DNA of 64,000 bases from Aureitalea sp. L0-47 (GTDB lineage Bacteria > Bacteroidota > Bacteroidia > Flavobacteriales > Flavobacteriaceae). The stretch is taken from assembly GCF_026126405.1 (NCBI RefSeq), contig NZ_JAFMTQ010000001.1, positions 258,610 through 322,609 on the forward strand. Reading direction: 5' to 3'. Shown in pieces: positions 8,601-15,607 of this stretch (position 1 is its first letter; every line of letters begins with the position of its first letter). The notes below the pieces were generated by a model. It was not told where the DNA came from. It saw nothing but the letters and a program-made list of their open reading frames with translations, and made no database searches. The translations under genes and the position numbers were made by a program.

Positions 8601-8814
8601 ATTTGATGAAAGCTACCTGGTAGAAAGTACCAAAGAGTACCCAATCTCATTTAACGGGAAGATGCGTTTTAAGCTGGAATTGCCCTTGGATATGAGCAAA
8701 GATGACATTGAGGCTGCCGTAATGGCACATGAGAAGACCGCCCATTATCTGGAGGGTCGAACGCCGAAAAAGGTGATCGTGGTACCAGGAAAGATCATAA
8801 ATATAGTTGGCTAA
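5665..8814 (+). CDS. leuS: leucyl-tRNA synthetase with enlarged, AT-rich leucine-specific domain
   Basis: A 1049-residue class I synthetase charging tRNA-Leu. The HIGH motif is HVGH (residues 49-52, within PYPSGAGLHVGHPLGY), the editing domain is intact (TTRPDTIFG, GTGAVMAVP), and the second signature is KMSKS at 822-826. It is longer than the flavobacterial LeuRS I know (about 930-960). Two oddities stand out. Residues about 672-819, just before KMSKS where the leucine-specific domain lies, are encoded by DNA of about 29% G+C (hand count 7681-8100) in a gene otherwise near 45-53%. Residues about 308-325 come from an in-frame intergenic-type repeat just before the editing domain. The frame is uninterrupted, so the protein is probably functional. 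Confidence 0.95.
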   Translation: MSQYHFNDIEAKWQKYWAENQTFKASNQSDKPKYYVLDMFPYPSGAGLHVGHPLGYIASDVYSRYKRHKGFNVLHPMGYDSFGLPAEQYAIQTGQHPAETTKVNIEGGIDKSGTKIKGYRKQLDKIGFSFDWSREVRTSDPKYYKWTQWIFIQLFESWYDQDADKAKGIEDLINIFSSEGNTKVNAACDDDVELFSAEDWNAFTSEEQQRILLKYRLTYLAETEVNWCPELGTVLANDEVVNGVSERGGYPVIRKKMMQWSMRITAYSQRLLDGLDKIDWPQPLKDSQTNWIGRSEGAMVAFDVKADVSSSAASHRAGRSVEKSHKIEVFTTRPDTIFGVSFMTLAPEHDLVAKITTEAQKAEIQAYVEATSRRSERERMADVKTISGVFTGAYAVHPFTGEDIPIWIGDYVLAGYGTGAVMAVPCGDQRDYDFAKFYNLPIPNIFDGADISEEAFTDKENTVIANSDFMNGMNHKDATRKVIEELEKKGAGTGKINYRLRDAVFSRQRYWGEPFPVYYRNGLPQMIAAEHLPLVLPEVEKYLPTEDGDPPLGRADVWAWDVEKNEVVSNELIDNRTVFPLELNTMPGWAGSSCYMFRYMDPGNDDEFADKAALDYWENVDLYIGGSEHATGHLLYSRFWTKFMYDRGYFSVDEPAKKLINQGMILGESAYLNVLNPIIKYNYLGNNCISLFKRVDLKRITSNDLVNDEEIIDLPEERDEFISWLWNYLEDSEEIDYEDILLDFKFRNHDEFNSKNKFFNFLKDKLYFESNSEKMRTNVEYVRSNYELDLDKFENSSLIFKALKRKKLVYNNKFFVRPEIEKMSKSKYNVVNPDDICYRYGADTLRMYEMFLGPLEQAKPWSTAGITGVHSFLKKMWKLYHTGAEGSFKVTDEAASKENMKTLHKTIKKVEEDIENFSFNTSVSTFMIAVNELTAQKCSARDVLEPLLILISPYAPHIAEELWSKLGHSESISEAAFPVFDESYLVESTKEYPISFNGKMRFKLELPLDMSKDDIEAAVMAHEKTAHYLEGRTPKKVIVVPGKIINIVG
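6585..6638 (+). repeat. palindromic intergenic-type repeat inserted in frame in leuS
   Basis: The stretch starts TGTCTCTTCGAGCG and ends GTCGAGAAGTCACA, so its ends are inverted (CTTCGAG / CTCGAAG-like). The same outer sequence bounds the intergenic palindrome at 56810-56855 read on the minus strand (TGTCACTTCGAGTG ... ATCGAGAAGTCA). In LeuRS it encodes the odd low-complexity SSSAASHRAGRSVEKS. This is direct sequence evidence that a mobile or repetitive palindrome family has entered a coding region without breaking the frame. Confidence 0.6.
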
Positions 8815-8877
8815 ATTTTAGCATACTTTTTGCAACCTAGGTTGTATATTTAATTCAAATTAAAAACAGAAAAAGCT

Positions 8878-9570
8878 ATGATGGGATATTATTTGCTCGC
8901 CGGTGTGATCTTTTTGGTGAGCATGCTCGTGAGCGGACAATTAAAAAGTAAATTCAGGAAGTATTCTAAGGTATCGTTGCAAAACGGTATGAGCGGAAAG
9001 GAGATCGCGGAGAAGATGTTGAGCGACAATGGCATCTATGATGTGCAGGTGGTTTCCACCCCGGGAATGCTTACCGACCACTATAATCCACAAACCAAGA
9101 CCGTTAACCTAAGTGAAGGTGTGTATATGCAGCGTAATGCAGCTGCTGCTGCCGTGGCTGCTCATGAATGTGGTCATGCTGTACAGCATGCCACAGCCTA
9201 CAACTGGTTGCAGATGCGTTCGGCTATCGTACCTATGGTAGGAGTAGCCAGTAAGCTGTCTAACTTCGTGATCATGGCCGGACTTATCCTTACATTTTCG
9301 GGATTGGCTTTCGGAAACTGGGTCTTTCTTATTGGTATTGGGCTATTTGCTATGACTACAGTATTTTCGTTTATCACCTTACCCGTGGAATACGATGCCA
9401 GTAATCGCGCATTGGCCTGGCTTCAGAACAATAACATGGTAAATCAGCAAGAATACGCAGGCGCAAAAGACGCCTTGAAATGGGCCGCTCGAACCTATGT
9501 GGTAGCTGCGCTAGGTTCCCTGGCAACCTTGCTGTACTTTATCAGTTTGTTCCTGGGAGGAAGGGATTAG
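8878..9570 (+). CDS. neutral zinc metallopeptidase, YugP family
   Basis: A 230-residue membrane protein with an N-terminal span (residues 3-20), the zinc-binding HECGH motif at 96-100 within AAHECGHAVQH, and two or three C-terminal membrane segments (FVIMAGLILTFSGLAF, WVFLIGIGLFAMTTVFSFI). PVEYDASNRALAWL, downstream of the HExxH site, supplies the usual third region of this family (Zn_peptidase_2, YugP-like). Substrates are unknown. A TATATTTA box about 25-32 bp upstream may be its promoter, and the hairpin at 9596-9642 its terminator. The second ATG, three bases in, is an equally possible start. Confidence 0.9.
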   Translation: MMGYYLLAGVIFLVSMLVSGQLKSKFRKYSKVSLQNGMSGKEIAEKMLSDNGIYDVQVVSTPGMLTDHYNPQTKTVNLSEGVYMQRNAAAAAVAAHECGHAVQHATAYNWLQMRSAIVPMVGVASKLSNFVIMAGLILTFSGLAFGNWVFLIGIGLFAMTTVFSFITLPVEYDASNRALAWLQNNNMVNQQEYAGAKDALKWAARTYVVAALGSLATLLYFISLFLGGRD

Positions 9571-9595
9571 GTAAAACGTAAATCAATAGAATATT

Positions 9596-9642
9596 AAAAC
9601 CCTTGTCATCCTGAACTTGATTCAGGAACACAAGGGTTTTTT
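9596..9642 (+). terminator. rho-independent terminator of the zinc peptidase gene
   Basis: The inverted stem AAAACCCTTGT (9596-9606) / ACAAGGGTTTT (9630-9640) is followed by further T residues. The loop contains the left arm of the repeat at 9603-9679, so the terminator appears to be built from a repeat element. Confidence 0.7.
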
Positions 9643-9679
9643 GCTGTTTATGGATTCTGAATCAAGTTCAGAATGACAA
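9603..9679. repeat. intergenic inverted repeat (CTGAACTTGATTCAG family)
   Basis: Two 25-nt arms, 9603-9627 (TTGTCATCCTGAACTTGATT...) and 9655-9679 (...CAAGTTCAGAATGACAA), form a near-perfect inverted repeat, and each arm has its own internal palindrome (CTGAA/TTCAG). Related palindromes occur at 46866-46907 and 58196-58220 in this window (TTCTGAAT/ATTCAGAA or ATTCCGC/GCGGAAT followed by GAC). This is a dispersed, REP-like family between genes. Confidence 0.7.
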
Positions 9680-9746
9680 AATGAGTTCTGATTTACAAAT
9701 TGAGGCTAGGTTTTTCATTGGATCTAAGGAAGTTGAACAACTAAAT

Positions 9747-11117
9747 TTACCCTCCAACACCCTCGGGGTTGTACCCCAGGTAATCGGCAAAATGCTCGTC
9801 AAAGGCAATTCCATAATCTTTTAGTTCTTCGAGTATGGGCTCGTAGATCTCTTTGGCGATAGGGCGTAACACGCCCGGAGTTGTGATTTCTCCATTCAAT
9901 ATCTTGAGTGCCGCAATGGCTACAGGTAATCCTACGGTCTTCGCCATGGCCGTGTAGGTTTGGTCTTCTCCTTTGATCACCATATGACTGTCGATCTGCT
10001 TTTTCTTGCCTTCCAGTTCGTAGCCGAATTTGTGGTACATCACTATCATGTCCTTATCGTCCTCCTTTAAGGTCCATTTGTCCATGAGTATCTTCTGAAG
10101 GGCCTGGGCAGGAGTCGCATCTTTGATGCCAATGGTCTTTTCACCGTTGAAGATATCTAATTCCAACAATTTATCCCACATAAGGTCGTCCTGGTCGATC
10201 TTCAGGTTGTGGCGAAGCTTTAATTCTACGGAATCGGTTGGCGAATAGGGAAGGAACAAGTTTACGAACTGTCGGTATGAAAGATTCTCCGAATGTGGTA
10301 TGATATAGCTGTCGTCTGTCATTCCTAACTGAACGAAAATGTTCCAGGCCTTGCTGAAACCAACACGCCGAATGGTACCGCGGTAGAGAGTAAGGATGTC
10401 CTCCAGGCCATAGATCTTTCGGTATTTGAGGGAGTTCCTGTTAGCGTAGGCCTCAAAACGTCCGTATCCTTCTACCTCGAGGAATTCAGTACGTCTGAAC
10501 AACCTGTGATAAGGAATATATTTATAGGTGCCTTCCTGGATAAATTCTGCGGCCCCACCCTGTCCGGCGAGTACAACATTTCGCGGATTCCATGTGAATT
10601 TATAGTTCCAGAGATTGTCATCGCTTTCAGGAGCCACGAGCCCTCCTGTAAAGGATTCGAACATCAGCATTTTACCACCGCCATCGCGAATTCTATCGAT
10701 CACCTGCATGGCACTCATGTGGTCGATACCGGGATCCACTCCAATTTCATTCATAAAGGTGAGGCCTTTGGATTCCACTTTATGATGAAGCGATTGCATT
10801 TCGTCACTTACATAGGAGGCAGTAACCAGGTTTTTACCAAATTCCAGGCAGTCTCTGGCAACTTCGATATGATATCGTGCAGGGAGCATCGAGATCACAA
10901 TGTCACTATCCTGGATAGCTTCCCTTCGATCGTGCACGTTGTGAATATCAAGAAGATAAGCTTCTGCGTTGGGATGTCCTCCGGCTAATCGTCTTGCATT
11001 CTGGACAGAAATATCACCAATAGTCACAAGCAGGTCTTCTTCTTGGGATTTTTCTAAGATATACTGTATCAGGCTCGTAGCCGAGCGTCCTGCACCTATG
11101 ATTAATATGTTTCGCAT
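9747..11117 (-). CDS. saccharopine dehydrogenase family protein
   Basis: A 456-residue NAD(P)-dependent oxidoreductase. An N-terminal Rossmann fold (MRNILIIGAGRSATSLI, GxGxxAxS type) is followed by the family-typical NEIGVDPGIDHMSAMQVID and a long C-terminal catalytic domain. Members interconvert saccharopine with aminoadipate semialdehyde or lysine, or act as related opine-type reductases; bacterial copies are often of unproven substrate. No other lysine catabolic gene lies beside it, although an acyl-CoA dehydrogenase of glutaryl-CoA type, which would act later in lysine degradation, lies at 46.9-48.1 kb. It is a monocistronic unit, divergent from the DUF423 gene. Confidence 0.88.
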   Translation of the reverse strand: MRNILIIGAGRSATSLIQYILEKSQEEDLLVTIGDISVQNARRLAGGHPNAEAYLLDIHNVHDRREAIQDSDIVISMLPARYHIEVARDCLEFGKNLVTASYVSDEMQSLHHKVESKGLTFMNEIGVDPGIDHMSAMQVIDRIRDGGGKMLMFESFTGGLVAPESDDNLWNYKFTWNPRNVVLAGQGGAAEFIQEGTYKYIPYHRLFRRTEFLEVEGYGRFEAYANRNSLKYRKIYGLEDILTLYRGTIRRVGFSKAWNIFVQLGMTDDSYIIPHSENLSYRQFVNLFLPYSPTDSVELKLRHNLKIDQDDLMWDKLLELDIFNGEKTIGIKDATPAQALQKILMDKWTLKEDDKDMIVMYHKFGYELEGKKKQIDSHMVIKGEDQTYTAMAKTVGLPVAIAALKILNGEITTPGVLRPIAKEIYEPILEELKDYGIAFDEHFADYLGYNPEGVGG

Positions 11118-11186
11118 CTCCTTGTTTTTCGTAAATTTATGTCCCCGTTATCCTAACACGAAATTACCAAAAATGTAGCTTCTAAT

Positions 11187-11585
11187 ATGCCAGAATTCGA
11201 TAAAAAAATAACGGTTACAGCTGCTTTTTTAGCGGCCCTCACAATAGGTCTTGGAGCCTTTGGAGCTCACGGACTGGAAAAGCTTGTGGATAGCGATGCT
11301 ATCGCTACTTTTGAGACAGGTGTTCGATACCAGATGTACCACTCAATTGCATTATTGATCCTTGGGTTTGCCACGGTAATTCCCGCCGGAACCCGAAAGT
11401 GGGTATTTTGGTTTTTTATCTTCGGAATTATTTTCTTTTCGGGATCTATCTATTTCCTGGCATTAAAAAGTATACTACCCTTCGGTGTCTCCTTCCTGGG
11501 GCCCGTGACTCCGATCGGCGGAACATTGTTAATAGTCGGGTGGCTCAGGCTGGCCTATGGATTGTTAACAATTCGCAGGGGATAA
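11187..11585 (+). CDS. DUF423 family membrane protein
   Basis: 132 residues with four hydrophobic segments. The family signature GLGAFGAHGLEKL is in the first third, followed by ETGVRYQMYHSIALL and the C-terminal GPVTPIGGTLLIVGWLRL. The function of this widespread small inner-membrane family (YgdD/YwdK-like) is unknown. It lies between the divergent dehydrogenase gene and pckA; pckA has its own promoter box, so the two are probably separate units. Confidence 0.9.
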   Translation: MPEFDKKITVTAAFLAALTIGLGAFGAHGLEKLVDSDAIATFETGVRYQMYHSIALLILGFATVIPAGTRKWVFWFFIFGIIFFSGSIYFLALKSILPFGVSFLGPVTPIGGTLLIVGWLRLAYGLLTIRRG

Positions 11586-11622
11586 AAATGATAAATATCA
11601 CATCATAATGCAGCCTTTTTGT

Positions 11623-11630
11623 TATTTTTG
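11623..11630 (+). promoter_or_regulatory. candidate -7 promoter box (TATTTTTG) for pckA
   Basis: A perfect TAnnTTTG match 24 bp before the pckA start, leaving a short leader as usual in flavobacteria. A -33 element is not clear. Confidence 0.5.
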
Positions 11631-11653
11631 TTACCCACAACAACAACAGAAAA

Positions 11654-13258
11654 ATGGTCGGTAATAACCAAACTTCGAAGTCGATTTCGCTTGATAAATA
11701 CGGAATCACCAATGCAAATGTAAAGTACCAATTAACTCCTGAAGAGCTCCACAACGAAACCATTGCCAAAGGCATGGGGCGTGAGGCCGATACTGGAGCC
11801 CTCGCGATAGACACCGGGGAATTTACAGGGAGATCACCTCAGGATAGATTTCTAGTGGAAGACGATATCACTAAAGACCGTGTTTGGTGGGGTGATATCA
11901 ACAAACCCTTCGATCCGGATAAGTTCGATAAGCTCTATAAGAAAATAACAGCTTATTTGTCTGGCAAAGATGTCTACGTGCGTGACAGTTATGCCTGTGC
12001 AGATCCGAACTACAGAACGAATATCCGGGTGATGAACGAATATCCATGGAGTAATATGTTCGTGAACAGTATGTTCCTTCGTCCGGAGGAAAGCGAACTC
12101 GACGGTTTCGAGCCGGAATGGATCGTGGTAAATGCTCCTGGTTTTATGGCGGATCCTGAAGTAGACGGCACAAGACAACACAATTTTGCCATTCTGAATT
12201 TCACAAAAAAGATGGCCATCGTTGGTGGTACCGGTTATACAGGTGAGATCAAGAAAGGAATCTTTTCAGCATTGAATTTTGTCCTGCCAGTATTCAAGAA
12301 TACCCTTCCGATGCACTGTTCCGCAAACGTAGGAGAAAATGGTGAGACAGCGCTATTCTTTGGTTTGTCCGGAACGGGAAAAACAACACTTTCAGCAGTG
12401 CCTAATAGAAAATTAATTGGGGACGATGAACACGGTTGGACCGCAGAAAATACCGTCTTCAATTTTGAAGGAGGCTGTTATGCCAAAGTGATCGATCTAA
12501 CCGAAGACAAGGAGCCGGATATTTACAGGGCGATCAAGCACGGAGCCATATTGGAAAACGTGATCATGGACGATAATGGCCATGTTGATTATACAGATGC
12601 AAGTATCACGCAGAATACCCGGGTAAGTTACCCGATCCATTTTATTGATAATATTCAGATACCTTCCATAGGGCACAACCCGAAGAATATTTTCTTCCTT
12701 ACCGCGGATGCTTTTGGAGTACTTCCTCCTATCTCAAAATTAACACCGGGACAGGCGGCTTATCACTTTATTAGTGGTTACACGGCCAAAGTTGCTGGTA
12801 CAGAAGAAGGAATAGACGAACCCCTACCGAGCTTTTCAGCATGTTTCGGGGCGCCGTTCATGCCGCTTCACCCAACAAAATATGCTGAGATGCTGAGCGA
12901 GAAGATGCAACAGGCTGGCGTAAATGTGTGGCTGGTGAATACGGGTTGGACCGGTGGGCCTTACGGAACCGGGTCCAGAATGAAGTTGAAGTATACCAGG
13001 GCGATGATTGATGCAGCACTGGATGGTGAATTGGAAAACGTTGCGTATAAAATACACCCGATCTTCGGTTTGAATGTACCACAGGAATGTCCGAATGTAC
13101 CATCCGAAGTATTAAATCCGAAAGATACATGGGCAGATCAGGCAGCTTACGATAAACAGGCTCACCAACTAGCCAGGTCCTTTAAGGAGAATTTCGATCA
13201 GTTCGCTGAATATGCGAACGAAGAGATTATGGCAGGAGCGCCGCTTACGGATCAGTAA
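11654..13258 (+). CDS. pckA: phosphoenolpyruvate carboxykinase (ATP)
   Basis: A 534-residue cytosolic enzyme converting oxaloacetate and ATP to PEP, CO2 and ADP, the first committed step of gluconeogenesis. The kinase-1a P-loop GLSGTGKT is at residues 237-244 and is followed by the metal-binding KLIGDDEHGW. The N-terminal GREADTGALAIDTGEFTGRSP and the GWTGGPYGTGSRMKL motif are also canonical. Length matches the family (about 535). It is a single gene with its own promoter box and a strong bidirectional terminator. In a carbon economy relying on amino or organic acids it would work with the ferredoxin-linked oxidoreductases at 29-36 kb, which is inference. Confidence 0.97.
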   Translation: MVGNNQTSKSISLDKYGITNANVKYQLTPEELHNETIAKGMGREADTGALAIDTGEFTGRSPQDRFLVEDDITKDRVWWGDINKPFDPDKFDKLYKKITAYLSGKDVYVRDSYACADPNYRTNIRVMNEYPWSNMFVNSMFLRPEESELDGFEPEWIVVNAPGFMADPEVDGTRQHNFAILNFTKKMAIVGGTGYTGEIKKGIFSALNFVLPVFKNTLPMHCSANVGENGETALFFGLSGTGKTTLSAVPNRKLIGDDEHGWTAENTVFNFEGGCYAKVIDLTEDKEPDIYRAIKHGAILENVIMDDNGHVDYTDASITQNTRVSYPIHFIDNIQIPSIGHNPKNIFFLTADAFGVLPPISKLTPGQAAYHFISGYTAKVAGTEEGIDEPLPSFSACFGAPFMPLHPTKYAEMLSEKMQQAGVNVWLVNTGWTGGPYGTGSRMKLKYTRAMIDAALDGELENVAYKIHPIFGLNVPQECPNVPSEVLNPKDTWADQAAYDKQAHQLARSFKENFDQFAEYANEEIMAGAPLTDQ

Positions 13259-13274
13259 GGAAACCATTAAGTAT

Positions 13275-13307
13275 AAAAAAAGCGCTGAGATCTCAGCGCT
13301 TTTTTTA
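13275..13307. terminator. bidirectional terminator between pckA and hemD
   Basis: A perfect 20-bp palindrome, AGCGCTGAGATCTCAGCGCT (13281-13300), is flanked by six A on the left and seven T on the right, so it can stop transcription from both convergent genes. Confidence 0.9.
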
Positions 13308-13324
13308 TGTTCTTTTCGATTTGC

Positions 13325-14071
13325 TTATCGCTTGTTCGCTTCCTTGATGTACTTCTCCAATGCCATTGTCATAGAAGGAGTTTCCGGAGTTGGTGCTTTG
13401 ATGTCTACCCTAAGGCCATTATCTGTAGCTGCCTGTATGGTAGTATTCCCAAACACCGCAATACGTGTATCGTTTTGTTCAAAATCGGGAAAATTCTGTA
13501 GTAGGGACTGAATTCCGCTCGGACTAAAGAACACGAGAATATCGTAATACACATCTCTCAAATCAGAAAGGTCGCTTACCACTGTTTTGTAGAACGTAGC
13601 CTGTTTCCAATTTACAGCCAATTCGTCCAGTATATCAGGAACTGAAGATTTCAGCTTATCTGAAGAAGGTAGCAGGAACTTTTCCGTTTTGTATTTTTTA
13701 ATGAGCGGACATAATTCATGGAAGGTCCTTTTTCCAACGTAGATCTTTCGCTTACGGTACACAACATATTTCTGAAGGTAATAGGCAACTGCTTCACTCT
13801 GGCAGAAATACTTCATGGAGTCAGGTACTTTGAAGCGCATTTCTTCAGCAATTCTAAAGAAATGATCCACTGCATTTCGGCTGGTTAAGATTATTGCGGT
13901 GTAATCGTCCAGATCAACTTTTTGAGAACGAACATCTTTGCTGGAGACACCTTCAACATGAATAAAAGGCCTGAAATCAATTTTCACTTTCTGTTTTTCG
14001 ATAAGATCGAAATACGGAGAATTTTCAACTTTCGGTTCCGGCTGAGACACCAAAATAGTCTTCACTTTCAT
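13325..14071 (-). CDS. hemD: uroporphyrinogen-III synthase
   Basis: A 248-residue enzyme that closes hydroxymethylbilane into uroporphyrinogen III for haem synthesis. HemD proteins are poorly conserved, but the start MKVKTILVSQPEP, the middle YTAIILTSRNAVDHFFR, and the later DILVFFSPSGIQSLLQNFP and IAVFGNTTIQAATDNGL are the typical two-domain signature stretches. I chose ATG at 14071 rather than 14092, because the earlier start overlaps the upstream gene and adds residues the family lacks. It follows the DUF4271 gene by 10 bp, the usual flavobacterial pair. Confidence 0.85.
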   Translation of the reverse strand: MKVKTILVSQPEPKVENSPYFDLIEKQKVKIDFRPFIHVEGVSSKDVRSQKVDLDDYTAIILTSRNAVDHFFRIAEEMRFKVPDSMKYFCQSEAVAYYLQKYVVYRKRKIYVGKRTFHELCPLIKKYKTEKFLLPSSDKLKSSVPDILDELAVNWKQATFYKTVVSDLSDLRDVYYDILVFFSPSGIQSLLQNFPDFEQNDTRIAVFGNTTIQAATDNGLRVDIKAPTPETPSMTMALEKYIKEANKR

Positions 14072-14081
14072 ACGCTGCTTT

Positions 14082-14792
14082 TTAAAAAACACCCTCGCTT
14101 ATAAACACTTTGTAAAGAATAAAGTAGGGCGAAATTTCAAGTGCGCAAAGATACAAAATAAAATAGAAGAAATTTCTAAAAATCAGTTTTCCATTCGTTT
14201 TGTAACTATAAAACAAACTTATTCCATTCAACAAAACTAAAATTCCGAAGAAGATAAGAAGGGAGTTAACTGTGGGCTCGAAGGTGTAGAAGAAGATGAT
14301 ATTGCCTATGAACACTCCCATCGCCAGTAGATTACGATAGGTCAATTTTTCATACAGATACTGGTTGAATAACGGTTCGATCGCGAAGACCACGCTGATA
14401 ATTTTATCCAGGTAGTATTTGCATAGAACAAAGGCTCCATATACCGTGCAAATCTGGATGAATAGCCAGTTATTAGACAAAGTCGCTTCTGTATGGACAG
14501 TTCGGAATAACAAATAGAAAAATAAAGAGAATGAGAGCACCTGGCCTGCAAATAGTAGGATATTGAAAGGATGTCCTATTTCGTTATTCTTCCCTTGTAC
14601 CAGATAATATTTGTTCGAAATGGGTAATAAAATGAATTCAAGGAAACGCTGGGGGTAGAGATAGCGTGATAGGGAAAACAGTATGAAGCAAAGGACCATA
14701 AGGTAGGTAACCCAGTCGTTGGAAATGATCTCTCTGCCTATATAATCCAAGCTTGAAATTTTTATGTAAAGGTAGCTGTTTTTCCATTGCAT
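14082..14792 (-). CDS. DUF4271 family membrane protein
   Basis: 236 residues with six or so hydrophobic segments (WVTYLMVLCFILFSLSRYLYP, NILLFAGQVLSFSLFFYLLF, LLAMGVFIGNIIFFYTF and others). The SRYLYPQRFLEFILLP and final YFILYLCALEISPYFILYKV stretches are characteristic of DUF4271, a Bacteroidota-restricted family encoded next to hemD. No biochemical function is known; the linkage suggests a haem or envelope connection but proves nothing. It is the first gene of a two-gene unit with hemD. Confidence 0.85.
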   Translation of the reverse strand: MQWKNSYLYIKISSLDYIGREIISNDWVTYLMVLCFILFSLSRYLYPQRFLEFILLPISNKYYLVQGKNNEIGHPFNILLFAGQVLSFSLFFYLLFRTVHTEATLSNNWLFIQICTVYGAFVLCKYYLDKIISVVFAIEPLFNQYLYEKLTYRNLLAMGVFIGNIIFFYTFEPTVNSLLIFFGILVLLNGISLFYSYKTNGKLIFRNFFYFILYLCALEISPYFILYKVFISEGVF

Positions 14793-14843
14793 AAAAAGTG
14801 TTGCAATGGTTATAAAACCACATATTATTTACGCAAAAAGAGG

Positions 14844-14851
14844 TACATTTG
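14844..14851 (+). promoter_or_regulatory. candidate -7 promoter box (TACATTTG)
   Basis: A perfect TAnnTTTG match 15 bp before the ATG at 14867 of the glycosyltransferase, marking the start of the GT2-dihydroorotase-DUF4296 operon. It also argues against the in-frame TTG at 14849, which lies inside it. Confidence 0.5.
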
Positions 14852-14866
14852 CGCAAAATACGACCT

Positions 14867-15607
14867 ATGTCAAACGCATTGGTGGTAATACCAACTTACA
14901 AGGAAAAGGAGAATATTGAGAGGCTGATTCGGAATGTATTTTCGTTGCAACGTGCGTTTCATATTTTGGTGGTTGACGATAACTCTCCGGATGGAACGGC
15001 GGACGCTGTTAAAGCTTTGCAGGATGAATTCTCCAGCAGCCTATTTTTGCTCGAGAGATCAGGTAAACTTGGGTTGGGAACCGCTTATATCACAGGATTC
15101 AAATGGGCCCTTGAGAAGGACTACGAGTTCATTTTCGAAATGGATGCTGATTTTTCTCATAACCCAAACGATCTTATCCGCTTGTACAACGCTTGCAACA
15201 GGGGTGGATACGATGTGTCGATCGGCTCCCGTTATGTGAAAGGCGTCAATGTTGTGAACTGGCCAATGAGTCGGGTACTACTATCGTGGCTGGCCTCGAA
15301 ATATGTAAGACTGATTACGGGTATGCGAATCTACGATACAACGGCGGGGTTTGTCTGCTACCGGAGAAAAGTCCTCGAAAAGATTAACCTGGACAAAATA
15401 AGATTCGTTGGCTATGCGTTCCAGATTGAGATGAAGTTCAAAGCGTATCTTGCCAAATTTAAAATTACTGAAGTACCAGTGGTCTTTACCGATCGCACAA
15501 GGGGGGAATCGAAGATGAGTGGAGGCATTATTTCTGAAGCCGTCTTCGGAGTGATAACAATGAAATTCCGAAGTATATTCGGGAGTTCCGATTTTAATGA
15601 GATCTGA
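14867..15607 (+). CDS. polyprenol monophosphomannose synthase-like glycosyltransferase (GT2)
   Basis: A 246-residue GT-A glycosyltransferase. The N-terminal ALVVIPTYKEKENIERLI and VVDDNSPDGTADAV bind the nucleotide sugar, FEMDADFSHNP carries the DxD-type metal site, and GSRYVKGVNVVNWPMSR with RGESKMSGGIISEA are signatures of dolichol/polyprenol phosphate mannose synthases. It would transfer a sugar from GDP- or UDP-sugar to a polyprenyl phosphate at the inner membrane for envelope glycosylation. It lacks C-terminal membrane spans. It overlaps the dihydroorotase start by one base (TGATG), implying translational coupling in a three-gene operon. Confidence 0.9.
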   Translation: MSNALVVIPTYKEKENIERLIRNVFSLQRAFHILVVDDNSPDGTADAVKALQDEFSSSLFLLERSGKLGLGTAYITGFKWALEKDYEFIFEMDADFSHNPNDLIRLYNACNRGGYDVSIGSRYVKGVNVVNWPMSRVLLSWLASKYVRLITGMRIYDTTAGFVCYRRKVLEKINLDKIRFVGYAFQIEMKFKAYLAKFKITEVPVVFTDRTRGESKMSGGIISEAVFGVITMKFRSIFGSSDFNEI